Assembly: GCF_030035605.1 (NCBI RefSeq)
Contig: NZ_CP106736.1
Coordinates: 372,001-436,000 of the forward strand
Direction: 5' to 3'
Origin: Silvimonas soli
GTDB lineage: Bacteria > Pseudomonadota > Gammaproteobacteria > Burkholderiales > Chitinibacteraceae
Length of the DNA: 64,000 bases
The notes beneath the pieces are model-generated. The model was not told the origin of the DNA, searched no databases, and saw nothing but the letters and a program-made list of their open reading frames with translations. This document shows positions 1 to 7,535 of the stretch, in pieces; the stretch's first letter is position 1, and every line of letters begins with the position of its first letter. The translations under genes were made by a program, and so were the position numbers.

Positions 1-990
1 CGCCGCCATGGCAATGCCTATGGTCTCCCCGTTGGCGTTGAGCGCCTTGAGCGCGGTCGCCGCTGTATTGGCACCGGCAGAAAGAGCGCCCATGAAATTC
101 TGGCCAATGGAGACTTTGAGGTCTTCCAGATAGCGCTTGTTACTTTGCAGTTGCTTGCCCGCTTCGCCCATGGCGGCCTGGTAAGTGCCCGCGATGGTGG
201 TCCCTGCATCCATCACCACATTAACGCGCGCCTGCAACTTGTCCTGTTCGGTCAATTGCTCTGTAGTCACCCCCAGTGACTTGGCCATCGCCTTGTAGGA
301 TTGCTCAAAGCTGACGTTAATACCGACGTTGCGCAGCACCTCCACGTTAGCCGACTGGATGCCATGTACCAGGCTGCCGAACGCTTCCGAGCTATTGAGA
401 TTGCCGATCACAGCCGCGTCTTGGGCGATACGCGCCAGTTGGCTGGCCTTGGACAAGTCCACGTGAGCCTGTACCAGCTTCGTGATATTCGAGCGGGACT
501 CAATCGCAGAAATACCGGTAGCGCGTAACTGCTGCTCGATCTGGTAAAGCTGCGCACGGCTGTAACCGGCGTTCGCGCCAACCGCCATTTCTGCGGCGCC
601 CAATGTGTTGTAGCGGGCGGCAAGTAACGCGGCTTCGTTGATGCTGCCGACGAGCGCACCGCCAGCCAGTACGCCCAGCGACAACTTGCCCAGCATGCCC
701 GCACTGGACACCAGCTTGTCGATGGATGTGCTGACGTCGCCCACCGCACGTGCGGTTTGCTCGCTGGTTTGCCGCATTCCTGCAACAGCCCGATTGGCCT
801 GCAGCATGGTGCGTTCGACGCCTCCGCCGTTCTGGCGTAACGCAGCAAGCGCACCATCAATACGCCCCAGCGATCGGGCGATGTTGGTACCAGTGCGGTC
901 GGCCAGATAGTCCGACCGCGACAAGCCGGAATCAAATCCAGCTGTGTTCGCGGTCAGATCAACTGTGATATTGCCCAGTGCGCCACCCAT
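1..990 (-). CDS. phage tail tape measure protein, N-terminal part (runs off left edge)
   Basis: The frame is open for 330 codons from the ATG at 990 to the window edge, so only the N-terminus is present. The start reads MGGALGNITVDLTANTAGFD, a typical opening for tape measure proteins, which set tail length and are threaded through the tube. It continues into an Ala/Gln/Ser-rich helical region (QTSEQTARAVGDVSTSIDKL) and a hydrophobic Gly/Ala stretch. Position directly after the tail assembly chaperone pair supports the call, since this order is conserved in lambda- and HK97-like phages. A GGGGGTG stretch precedes the ATG. Total length and the C-terminal domains are not visible. Confidence 0.85.
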   Translation of the reverse strand, partial: MGGALGNITVDLTANTAGFDSGLSRSDYLADRTGTNIARSLGRIDGALAALRQNGGGVERTMLQANRAVAGMRQTSEQTARAVGDVSTSIDKLVSSAGMLGKLSLGVLAGGALVGSINEAALLAARYNTLGAAEMAVGANAGYSRAQLYQIEQQLRATGISAIESRSNITKLVQAHVDLSKASQLARIAQDAAVIGNLNSSEAFGSLVHGIQSANVEVLRNVGINVSFEQSYKAMAKSLGVTTEQLTEQDKLQARVNVVMDAGTTIAGTYQAAMGEAGKQLQSNKRYLEDLKVSIGQNFMGALSAGANTAATALKALNANGETIGIAMAA

Positions 991-1041
991 GGCACCCCCG
1001 AATTAAAGCTGCCCGCGCCAGGCGGGCCAGTGATTTAACAA

Positions 1042-1344
1042 TCAATCCCGGCGCGGTCCACCCGCGACCGAGCGCAGCACCGATTTGATTTCAGCCGTGC
1101 TGCTGGCACCTTCCGGTTTGCTGACCAGATAGGGCATGAAGTCGGTGGCACGGAACGGCCTGGCCCCTTTTTTAAGGTGCAGATTGACCGTTGCCGCCGC
1201 CAACGTACCGATGCGCAAGTCGGCGCGTTCTTCTCCCCAAGGCTCCAGCTCGTAGTAATTCATCCACTCCTGAAACCGGGACTCACCTATCGAATCAAGC
1301 ATGCCATCGACATCAACATGTCCGAGGGCCAGAGCCAGTCGCAT
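1042..1344 (-). CDS. tail assembly chaperone, T-type downstream part (DUF4035-like)
   Basis: The 100-residue frame carries a motif typical of the downstream half of phage tail chaperones (W-x-x-Y-Y-x-x-E-P, here WMNYYELEPWGEERADLRIG). In lambda and HK97 this part is made only as a fusion to the upstream chaperone after a -1 ribosomal slip. Here the frame is open upstream of the ATG and joins the preceding gene exactly at its A7 run. I therefore read it mainly as the C-terminal portion of a fusion of about 224 residues rather than an independent protein. The ATG at 1344 has no clear ribosome binding site. The tape measure gene follows, as expected. Confidence 0.8.
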   Translation of the reverse strand: MRLALALGHVDVDGMLDSIGESRFQEWMNYYELEPWGEERADLRIGTLAAATVNLHLKKGARPFRATDFMPYLVSKPEGASSTAEIKSVLRSVAGGPRRD

Positions 1345-1370
1345 GGCAAACCGGCGACGCTGGTCGCGGG

Positions 1371-1715
1371 CTAACCTTTTTTTGCCTTGGTGCCGCCCTC
1401 GCCCCGAAACTCCTCAAAGGTCTCGGTGATCACCCCCACCAAGGCGTCAATAACGCGTTGTGGCATCTGCGAAAACGCCAGTTCGTCTTCGTCATCAAGG
1501 AAAGGGGTACCGGTCGTGGTCATCGTGGAAGCCCGCACAAACATGAAATTACGGGTGCTGGCCAGGGTTTCCGGTTTTCGCAGCAGCGCCAAATAATTGT
1601 CAGTGTCGAGCGCGGACATTTCGCGAACAGTGATATCCCCGCCGAGCGCTTTTACGCGCACGACTTTGGTTTTGATTTTGGAACCGAGCAGGTCTGTTTT
1701 ATTCAACATGGTCAT
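1371..1715 (-). CDS. tail assembly chaperone, G-type upstream part
   Basis: A 114-residue protein of the gpG type, which coats the tape measure protein during tail assembly. It ends in GGTKAKKG, encoded over a run of seven A's next to the stop codon. The start is set at the ATG at 1715 (MTMLNKTDLL); the longer reading from 1766 crosses a terminator hairpin and is discarded. The 3' end has the in-frame slippery heptamer A AAA AAA, and the -1 frame leads into the 1042-1344 frame with no stop. Upstream is the tail tube gene, downstream the tape measure, the standard siphovirus order. Confidence 0.82.
   Translation of the reverse strand: MTMLNKTDLLGSKIKTKVVRVKALGGDITVREMSALDTDNYLALLRKPETLASTRNFMFVRASTMTTTGTPFLDDEDELAFSQMPQRVIDALVGVITETFEEFRGEGGTKAKKG
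1375..1385 (-). promoter_or_regulatory. candidate -1 programmed frameshift site
   Basis: On the minus strand the codons read GCA AAA AAA GGT TAG. A slip of one base back over A AAA AAA gives AAA AAA AGG TTA GCC and enters the DUF4035 frame, which is open from here to 1042. Slippage at this point of the G/T tail chaperone pair is established for many tailed phages. Whether a stimulatory RNA structure follows was not determined. Confidence 0.75.
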
Positions 1716-1740
1716 GGTGGTTTCTCGTTTATGAAGGGCA

Positions 1741-1764
1741 AAAAAAAGCCCGGCTAAGCCGGGC
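1741..1764 (-). terminator. intrinsic terminator inside the tail operon
   Basis: On the minus strand a GCCCGGC stem, TTA loop and GCCGGGC arm are followed by seven U's. It lies between the tail tube gene and the tail chaperone gene, so transcription into the chaperone and tape measure genes must pass through it. Confidence 0.75.
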
Positions 1765-1805
1765 ACAGGTCAGGTGTAATGTGACATTACACTTTCGCTT
1801 TGCGA

Positions 1806-2267
1806 TCAATCGTCCGCCGCAGCAGCCTCTTTCTCAGTTACGTCGCCATTAATGAGCAGTTCAAGCTTGCCCTTGACCACGCTATCCACGCCGAACTCCT
1901 TGGAGAACTTGCGCACCTGGGCGGTGAAGGTATCGCTGGAGCCATCGACGTAGGTGAAACGCCAGGTCAGCCGGGTTCGGTCACGCTTTGCTCCCCGGAC
2001 GGCCTTCTGGCCCGCATCGGAACCCGAGACATTCAGGTCGATACTGGCCGAACCCCAGTCCTGCAGGCCCATGCGCTTTTCTTTCGCTTTAGATTTCAGG
2101 TGGGTCACGTCATATTCAGCCGCCTGGCCGTCAAAAGCGGAAACAGTCTGCACTTCGCCCAGCAAGGTAAAGATGTTGCTGCCGGGCAGGGCAAACTCGA
2201 CCGACGTACCCTGTGAATCCAGGGCAGTCGATTCATTCGATTCAATATCCTCATCAGGTACTGCCAT
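1806..2267 (-). CDS. phage major tail tube protein
   Basis: The 153-residue product has the composition and position of the siphovirus tail tube subunit (gpV type), which stacks as rings to form the DNA conduit. The beta-rich core includes the stretch TRLTWRFTYVDGSSDTFTAQ, and the short acidic N-terminal tail starts MAVPDEDIES. AAAGGAG, eight bases upstream of the ATG at 2267, is a strong ribosome binding site, as expected for an abundant structural protein. Terminators flank it on both sides (2286-2309 and 1741-1764). The assignment rests on length, beta-rich composition and gene order. Confidence 0.75.
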   Translation of the reverse strand: MAVPDEDIESNESTALDSQGTSVEFALPGSNIFTLLGEVQTVSAFDGQAAEYDVTHLKSKAKEKRMGLQDWGSASIDLNVSGSDAGQKAVRGAKRDRTRLTWRFTYVDGSSDTFTAQVRKFSKEFGVDSVVKGKLELLINGDVTEKEAAAADD

Positions 2268-2285
2268 TTCAGACTCCTTTAAAAC

Positions 2286-2309
2286 AAAAAAGCCCGCGCA
2301 ATGGCGGGC
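2286..2309 (-). terminator. intrinsic terminator between tail completion and tail tube genes
   Basis: On the minus strand the stem GCCCGC/GCGGGC with a six-base loop is followed by a U-tract of six. It sits in the gap between the DUF3168 gene and the tail tube gene. Confidence 0.72.
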
Positions 2310-2330
2310 GGTTAATCAGCGGAAAAACAG

Positions 2331-2669
2331 TCAAGCGCGAAACGACAAATCGAAAATGCGCCGGTAGTGGCCGGTGTCGTCGTCGATATCGTCGCCGTGA
2401 ACGGTGAATACCGGGCGCAGCTGGCCACGCTCCAGCGCGTCCATTGCGTCAGCACTTGCGGACACGGCAGCACCATAGGTTTTGGCCCATGCACTGATCT
2501 GCACCCGGTAGTGATTCAGGCCGCTTCGCCCTTTCAGGCTGGCCACCGGCAAATCACTGATCACCTGGTACACCGCGTGCGGCAACGGTGCGTTTGCTGG
2601 CGCCCGCAACGGGTACACCGCTTCGCCAAACAGCGGCGTCAGCAGCGCGACGATTTGCTGTTCAATCAC
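2331..2669 (-). CDS. DUF3168-like tail completion protein
   Basis: A 112-residue protein with the order of conserved elements seen in the DUF3168/gp17 tail terminator family: an N-terminal helix (IEQQIVALLTPLFG), YPLRAPANAPLPHAVYQVI, then a strand beginning HYRVQISAWA and a C-terminal segment RRIFDLSFRA. Such proteins cap the tail tube and join it to the head connector. The start is a GTG at 2669, overlapping the upstream stop by four bases (GTGA), with AGGAGG at a reasonable distance. It lies exactly between the HK97 gp10-like and tail tube genes. Confidence 0.78.
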   Translation of the reverse strand: MIEQQIVALLTPLFGEAVYPLRAPANAPLPHAVYQVISDLPVASLKGRSGLNHYRVQISAWAKTYGAAVSASADAMDALERGQLRPVFTVHGDDIDDDTGHYRRIFDLSFRA

Positions 2670-3118
2670 AGTTTGCGCACCTCCTGGTCAATGCCCTCCA
2701 GCAGAGCCTTGCCAATGGCATCAATAGCTGCCGGTGCGGTTGCATCAAAGGCCGGACGCATGAACGGGTGCGCAGCCATGTTTTTGGTGCCGAACTCCAC
2801 AAACCGCCCGTAGAAGGCCGGGCCATCAGAGTAGTACCGCTTGCCCACGCGCCGCATACGGCGGTTTTGCGGGTTATCCACATGCTTTTGCGCCTGTTTG
2901 CGCACGCCAACCTGGCCTTTTTTGGCCGACAAAGCGCGGTACACGATGTTCTTTTTCAGCAAACCACTGTCTTCAGGCGCTCGCGAGATGGCCGCATCGC
3001 GGATGATTTCGCCGCCTTTTTTGAGGGCAACCTTGACCACCCGCGTTTCCACGCGTTTGGGCAACTCGCGCAGCTTGCGTTTCAGATCATCCAGCCCGGT
3101 CAGTTTGACTGAGGCCAT
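2666..3118 (-). CDS. HK97 gp10-family head-tail protein
   Basis: The 150-residue product opens MASVKLTGLDDLKRKLRELP and is rich in Lys/Arg. It contains APEDSGLLKKNI and YYGRFVEFGT-like elements (FYGRFVEFGTKNMAAHPFMR), hallmarks of the HK97 gp10/tail component family at the head-tail joint. GGGG precedes the ATG at 3118 by seven bases. It overlaps the upstream small gene by 19 bases and the downstream gene by four, which suggests translational coupling in a compact connector block. Confidence 0.85.
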   Translation of the reverse strand: MASVKLTGLDDLKRKLRELPKRVETRVVKVALKKGGEIIRDAAISRAPEDSGLLKKNIVYRALSAKKGQVGVRKQAQKHVDNPQNRRMRRVGKRYYSDGPAFYGRFVEFGTKNMAAHPFMRPAFDATAPAAIDAIGKALLEGIDQEVRKL

Positions 3119-3309
3119 GGAGATACCCCCTGCACTTCAGCCCGAAACTCGTTGATTGTCAGCACCAGCTTTGCCACCCCATCCGGCAAAATGACCACCT
3201 CCACTTTTTCAACGCCCTCAAGGGCATTACCATCATCAAGCCTGACGCTATGCTCTCCACAGCTGGACCGGACGCTCACCCGCCGCGCAAATCTGCTTTC
3301 ACCCATCAT
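3100..3309 (-). CDS. small conserved-looking phage protein of unknown function
   Basis: A 69-residue product sandwiched between the head closure and gp10-like genes, overlapping both. It shows an alternating beta pattern (EGVEKVEVVILPDGVAKLVLTI). Two ATGs (3309 and 3306) follow GGGAG; the second has better spacing. Codon use and tight overlaps indicate a real gene. I do not recognise the family; position suggests a minor head-tail interface or assembly factor. Confidence 0.6.
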   Translation of the reverse strand: MMGESRFARRVSVRSSCGEHSVRLDDGNALEGVEKVEVVILPDGVAKLVLTINEFRAEVQGVSPWPQSN

Positions 3310-3631
3310 TGACTCCCGAGTTGCACATCAATTGCAATTCCACGTGACGCATTTCCACGTCGATAGGCGCCACAATGTTGTAAATCGTTTCCCCATGCAG
3401 CACGCGCATGGCAGCAGTGATGCCGGGCCGGTAACGCATGCGGATACGCGTGGTCAGTTCAGCCTGCTGCTGCTGGGCGGCGATGAACTCGCGCCCGCGT
3501 AGCGGCTCGACCGAGGCCCATACGGGCGTGGGGGTGACGTTTTCCCACACCAGCAGGGGCTGGCCGAAGCCGTCGCGCTGGATTGCGCGTTGCTGGATGT
3601 TGATGCGATGGCGAAGTTTTCCGATGCGCAT
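3299..3631 (-). CDS. phage head closure / head-tail adaptor protein
   Basis: The 110-residue product starts MRIGKLRHRINIQQR and contains a WASVEPLRGREFIAAQQ segment, the recognisable pattern of the SPP1 gp16-like head-tail adaptor family (Phage_H_T_join). These proteins close the portal channel after packaging. The start is the ATG at 3631, which shares bases with the upstream stop (TGATG), so translation is probably re-initiated there. An in-frame GTG at 3634 is possible. Confidence 0.85.
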   Translation of the reverse strand: MRIGKLRHRINIQQRAIQRDGFGQPLLVWENVTPTPVWASVEPLRGREFIAAQQQQAELTTRIRMRYRPGITAAMRVLHGETIYNIVAPIDVEMRHVELQLMCNSGVNDG

Positions 3632-4206
3632 CACATCACCCCGTCAATGCGATAAGCATCGAGCAGACCATCAACAAACGCGTCCGGCAGCGGCGTTTGT
3701 GTGCCCGGCAAGACCGCCTCCCGGTTTTCGTATGCAGTGTTCACCCGCATGCAAACCCATTGCAGAATGGATGCTGGCACCGTCGGCTCACCGCATTTCA
3801 GCTTGATCCTGATCGCGTCCGGCACCTTTGCCACGCTGGGCCAGCTGGTGCCGATTGCGGGCACGATGCTGTCGGGCATGCCACTGGCCAGCCGATACGT
3901 CGCCGGGTCCAGCGATTGCAATTCGCCTGACGGGTCCAGGTATTCCAGCGATTCAACAGCGGTGACCGGGCTCAAATCGAACAGATACCGCAAATAGCTG
4001 AAATCAGGAACCTGCATCAGTACGCCCCGCGCAACCCACACGCGATGTGTCAGAAATTCGGCGCGTTCAAAGGCTGCTGCCATCAACATGCAAATTTCCG
4101 GGTCTTGCGCGTCCATTCCTTCGCGCAACCAGCCTTTGACCGAGACCTGATCTTCACTTTCCAGTGCTATGGGCAACGCACCCAACGGCTCCTTTTTGAT
4201 CAGCAT
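3631..4206 (-). CDS. gp6-like head-tail connector protein
   Basis: A 191-residue protein with the gp6/phiE125 gp8 layout: an N-terminal VSVKGWLR element, a helix with AAAFERAEFLTHRVW, a central FDLSPVTAVESLEYLDPSG strand region, and a C-terminal ILQWVCMRVNTAYENRE helix. These rings attach below the portal. It follows the capsid gene and precedes the head closure gene. No convincing ribosome binding site precedes the ATG at 4206; a GC-rich hairpin without a U-tract lies in the 35-base gap. Confidence 0.78.
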   Translation of the reverse strand: MLIKKEPLGALPIALESEDQVSVKGWLREGMDAQDPEICMLMAAAFERAEFLTHRVWVARGVLMQVPDFSYLRYLFDLSPVTAVESLEYLDPSGELQSLDPATYRLASGMPDSIVPAIGTSWPSVAKVPDAIRIKLKCGEPTVPASILQWVCMRVNTAYENREAVLPGTQTPLPDAFVDGLLDAYRIDGVM

Positions 4207-4241
4207 GCAGCTTCGGACGGGCTTGCGCCCGCCCGCCCCAG

Positions 4242-5426
4242 TTACTTGGATTTGAAGGTTTTTGCAGCGCCGCCGACGTCGGTCCAGGTGCCGCCCGAAC
4301 GCAGGAACATCAGGAAGCCCACCTGGCCCTTTTTGGCATAGGCGGAGTCACTGAAACGGTACATCTGTAGCGCCAATGCATCTCGAATGACGTAATAGCT
4401 CAAGTCACCGAACACGATAGGCGTTTTGCCGCTGGCGGCAGTGACCACGTCTTGATTGATGCTGTAGCCATAGCCATTGATGGTGTCTGGCTCTTTCAGA
4501 GCGTAGCCCGGCAGCCAGATCGGGCGCTTCTGATCGTCGGTCAGCTTTTTCAGATCGCGCAGCGTCATGTCCGCAAACATGAATTTGCCGTTGTCCCGAT
4601 AGGCTGGATCCACACTGTGGATCAGGTCGACCAAATCGTTGAAGGTCGGGTTGACCGCAGCTCCGCTCACGCCCACGCCAACCGAGGCCATTAGCCCCTT
4701 GGGCTCATTGTTGCCCGTTCCGTTGGTAAATTTCTTGTTGGTGATGCGACCCAGACGGGTTTGAAGACGCTTGTTAATAAACGCCTCCAGATTCACCCCC
4801 GAGTCCTGCAGCAGCTCGATGGGAACGGTGACCACTTTGGACGAGAACTTGAACACCCCCAGTGGGATGGTGCCGAATTTCACGTCAGCGTCGTTTGCTT
4901 CTTCGCTTTCGGCCAGGAGTTCGCCCTCTTCCTGGGTGCCGTCACTGGTGGGCCAGTTCATTGGGCTACCGGTGGCAGTTGAAATGACTGTCGCTACCTG
5001 GCGCATGCCCCCGAATGCCTTGAGCGCATCGATCACGGAGGTCGCAGTTTCCGTTGGCACGGTGTAGCCACCATCTGCGCCGGTTTGTGTGGTCATTTCG
5101 GCGTTGTATTGCTGCCACTCGGCGTCGGAGATCGCCTTGTCGCCACCGCGCAGCCATTTTGCGTAAATCTGCGCGCCTGCACTTTGCGGGTTACGTGCGG
5201 CATGGTTATCGGCGTTGTTTTGCGCGAGGTCTTCCACAATGCGCTTGTTGTAGTCCTCAATGCGCTGGATTTCCGCGTCAATGTCGTCCACTTCCTTGAT
5301 GCCCGCGTCGTATTTCGCCTGCAGCGTGCCGTCCCAAGTAGGGTTTTTGCTCTTGTCGTTGAGGTCTTTCAACTGCGCACCGATGGCAGCGCGGCGTTCG
5401 CGCAGGGCTTGGATGGACTGGGCCAT
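4242..5426 (-). CDS. HK97-family major capsid protein
   Basis: A 394-residue protein: an N-terminal helical delta domain of about 100 residues (ALRERRAAIGAQLKDLNDKS onward), then the HK97 fold core with PTETATSVIDALKAFGGMRQ, a P-domain and E-loop region, GTGNNEPKGLM near the centre, and the GDLSYYVIRDALALQMYRFS strand near the C-terminus. The delta domain is normally removed by the neighbouring protease. The start at 5426 is preceded by GGAGA; the in-frame ATG at 5471 lies within terminator hairpins and is rejected. The product builds the icosahedral head. Confidence 0.93.
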   Translation of the reverse strand: MAQSIQALRERRAAIGAQLKDLNDKSKNPTWDGTLQAKYDAGIKEVDDIDAEIQRIEDYNKRIVEDLAQNNADNHAARNPQSAGAQIYAKWLRGGDKAISDAEWQQYNAEMTTQTGADGGYTVPTETATSVIDALKAFGGMRQVATVISTATGSPMNWPTSDGTQEEGELLAESEEANDADVKFGTIPLGVFKFSSKVVTVPIELLQDSGVNLEAFINKRLQTRLGRITNKKFTNGTGNNEPKGLMASVGVGVSGAAVNPTFNDLVDLIHSVDPAYRDNGKFMFADMTLRDLKKLTDDQKRPIWLPGYALKEPDTINGYGYSINQDVVTAASGKTPIVFGDLSYYVIRDALALQMYRFSDSAYAKKGQVGFLMFLRSGGTWTDVGGAAKTFKSK

Positions 5427-5439
5427 GGGGTGAATCTCC

Positions 5440-5490
5440 AAAAAAAAGCCGCGCAGCGGCGGCAGAAACAAAAAAACCGCCTTATGGCGG
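5440..5490 (-). terminator. two tandem intrinsic terminators upstream of the capsid gene
   Basis: On the minus strand the first hairpin is CCGCC-ATAA-GGCGG followed by seven U's (5470-5490). The second is GCCGC-TGC-GCGGC followed by eight or more U's (5440-5460). Both fall in the gap between the ClpP-like protease and capsid genes. Confidence 0.72.
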
Positions 5491-5512
5491 TGTTGGCAGT
5501 GGGGTATTGCAG

Positions 5513-6271
5513 TTAAATCGCGCGGTTTAGCAGGGCCAGTTGGCGCTCCCGTTCCGCATGCATGTCCGGCGCCGCAGGTGCTGCTGGTTCTGCCGGTGGC
5601 GGATTACGCAGCGCCGCATTCAAACCGGCAGGGGCATGCGCAAATGCCGATAAATCCCACGAGGCTTGCGCTTTGGCGGTGTCGCTGGCCAACCGGTTGG
5701 CAAAGCCATATTTCACAGCCTCGTCACCAGTGAGCCATGTTTCCGCCGCCATCCATTCGCGGATTTGGTCGGGTGTCTGGCCAGTTTCAGCGGCGTAGCT
5801 TTGAACCAGTGATTCATCAATCTTGCCTAGCAAGCCAGCAGTGGCGGTAAAGTCGTCGGCATTACCCCACCCCACGGTCCACGCCTTGTGGATCATGAAA
5901 AATCCGCCTGGCGCGATTTCTACTTCATCTGCGGCTATAGCCAGGTAGCTGGCCGCGCTGGCAGCGAGGCCGTCCACGTGGGCGATGATCTGGCTGGGAT
6001 GCTGCCGGACCGCGGTTTCCATGGCGCGGGCGGCGAACACGTCACCACCAGGTGAATTAATGCGTAAATGAATGACCGGTGCCGATATATTGACCAGTGC
6101 TTTTACGAACGCGTCGGCGGCGACACCACCCCACCAGTCTGCATCGGACTGTGATGCCACAATCGCGTCATACAGGTAGATGGTGGCCTCATCACCGCTC
6201 GCAGCGTTGACTGCCTCAAACCGCCGTGGAGTCTGCCGGTTGCTGATCAGAAGTTGCTGAAGTGGATGCAT
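5513..6271 (-). CDS. ClpP-like prohead maturation protease
   Basis: A 252-residue S14-family protease that cleaves the capsid delta domain during head maturation. Visible motifs are INSPGGDVFAA (about 71-81), GLAASAASYLA with the likely nucleophile Ser105, and MIHKAW with His128. The tail after about residue 205 is Ala/Pro-rich. AAGGA seven bases before the ATG at 6271 fixes the start, so the gene overlaps the portal gene by 56 bases in another frame. Portal-protease-capsid order is typical of HK97-like phages. Confidence 0.92.
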   Translation of the reverse strand: MHPLQQLLISNRQTPRRFEAVNAASGDEATIYLYDAIVASQSDADWWGGVAADAFVKALVNISAPVIHLRINSPGGDVFAARAMETAVRQHPSQIIAHVDGLAASAASYLAIAADEVEIAPGGFFMIHKAWTVGWGNADDFTATAGLLGKIDESLVQSYAAETGQTPDQIREWMAAETWLTGDEAVKYGFANRLASDTAKAQASWDLSAFAHAPAGLNAALRNPPPAEPAAPAAPDMHAERERQLALLNRAI

Positions 6272-7535
6272 CGGGCGTTCCTTTTAACAATGTATTGCCA
6301 CCGTCTATTGGTGGCATGTTTTCCATGCGGCGGACTTCGTTCACGGTGAGCCAGCCCGGCTCGCCAGCCCGGCCCAAGCCGATTCGGTGCGACTCATAGC
6401 GGGACTTGATATCTCCACGCTCCAGTCCGGCTGTTTGAAACTCACCGAAGTAAGTTGCGGTGCGGAAACACTTGCGGTTCACCTCCTGTTGGATCTTCAC
6501 CAGGTGGCGACCGAGCGTGAATTTAACGAAGCCGATTGATTGCTGTTCAAGGCCGCTGCCCCAGCTGGATGACTTTTCGTGGTGACCGACCATGAATGTG
6601 GGCACGCCAAATACTCGCGCCAGATCCTCAACCGAATACTGGCGCGTACTCAGCAGCTGGGCATCCTCAGAATTCAACGTAATCGGCGCCACTTTAAGGC
6701 CGCCGGTGAGGATTGCTGGCAGGTGGCTGTTGTCGATGCCCTGGTGTCGCTGCGACCAGGTTTCACGGATGAGATCTACGTTGGCGGCACTCACGTCCTT
6801 ATCGGACTGCAACACGAAATCGGGCCGGGCACCGTTTTTGAAAAACGCCGCGCTGTACCTGTCCGCAGCCAGCGCTACCCCACCGCTACTTTGCAGCGCG
6901 TGGCGCAATACCGACATGCCACGACGGCCATCAAATCCAATGCCCGGCACATGCAACATATCGTCCTGATGCACAATTTCCTGCTCGGTTGATGGGCGGT
7001 TGACGATATAAAGCAGCTGATCGCCATCCGCCACCGGTACAACCCAAGTGGGGTGCAACGCTTCAAAGCCCTTGATGTCCGGTGAGCGCGAATTCTTGCG
7101 ATGGATTTTGGCGAACCCGTCCCCCTGCAGCAGCAGCGAGGTAATGAGGTACTCCCAAAACACGGCGGCTGGCATGGTTGGCCAAGGTTCCTCGTTGAGC
7201 AGCCACCAGAGCGGACTATCCACCCGGTCGCGGCCATCGTCGGTGCGTCGGTAAATATGAAACGGCATGGATGCGATGGAGCCGCCGATCAAGCCCACGC
7301 AGGCGAACACCGTGGAAATCGACATGGCGGAGCGTTCGGTGACCGTTACGCCAGCCGACGACAAGCCACCCGTCATCCAGTCGTAGAGTTCACTCCCGCG
7401 CACACCTTCACTGATCGGGATCGTCTTGTCAGAAGTCGCGGCAACGCGCTTCGCCTGCCGTTCGGCGTTCCAGCGCTTGAGAACCACAGAGCCAGATTGC
7501 TGGACGCGCTCGGCGTTGTACCAAGGGGTGGTCAT
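6216..7535 (-). CDS. HK97-family phage portal protein
   Basis: A 439-residue portal subunit; twelve form the DNA gate at one head vertex and bind the terminase. Family features include TVFACVGLIGGSIASMPFHI near residues 90-110, the LLQGDGFAKI segment, and the conserved YSVEDLARVFGVPTFMVGHH region followed by GSGLEQQSIGFVKFTLGRHL. Length is normal. The ATG overlaps the terL stop by ATGA. The C-terminus is Ser/Thr/Gln-rich and overlaps the protease gene. Confidence 0.94.
   Translation of the reverse strand: MTTPWYNAERVQQSGSVVLKRWNAERQAKRVAATSDKTIPISEGVRGSELYDWMTGGLSSAGVTVTERSAMSISTVFACVGLIGGSIASMPFHIYRRTDDGRDRVDSPLWWLLNEEPWPTMPAAVFWEYLITSLLLQGDGFAKIHRKNSRSPDIKGFEALHPTWVVPVADGDQLLYIVNRPSTEQEIVHQDDMLHVPGIGFDGRRGMSVLRHALQSSGGVALAADRYSAAFFKNGARPDFVLQSDKDVSAANVDLIRETWSQRHQGIDNSHLPAILTGGLKVAPITLNSEDAQLLSTRQYSVEDLARVFGVPTFMVGHHEKSSSWGSGLEQQSIGFVKFTLGRHLVKIQQEVNRKCFRTATYFGEFQTAGLERGDIKSRYESHRIGLGRAGEPGWLTVNEVRRMENMPPIDGGNTLLKGTPDASTSATSDQQPADSTAV

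Noticed and set aside
1716..1766. Longer start of the tail chaperone gene
   Set aside because: The extension is encoded by the terminator hairpin and its U-tract.
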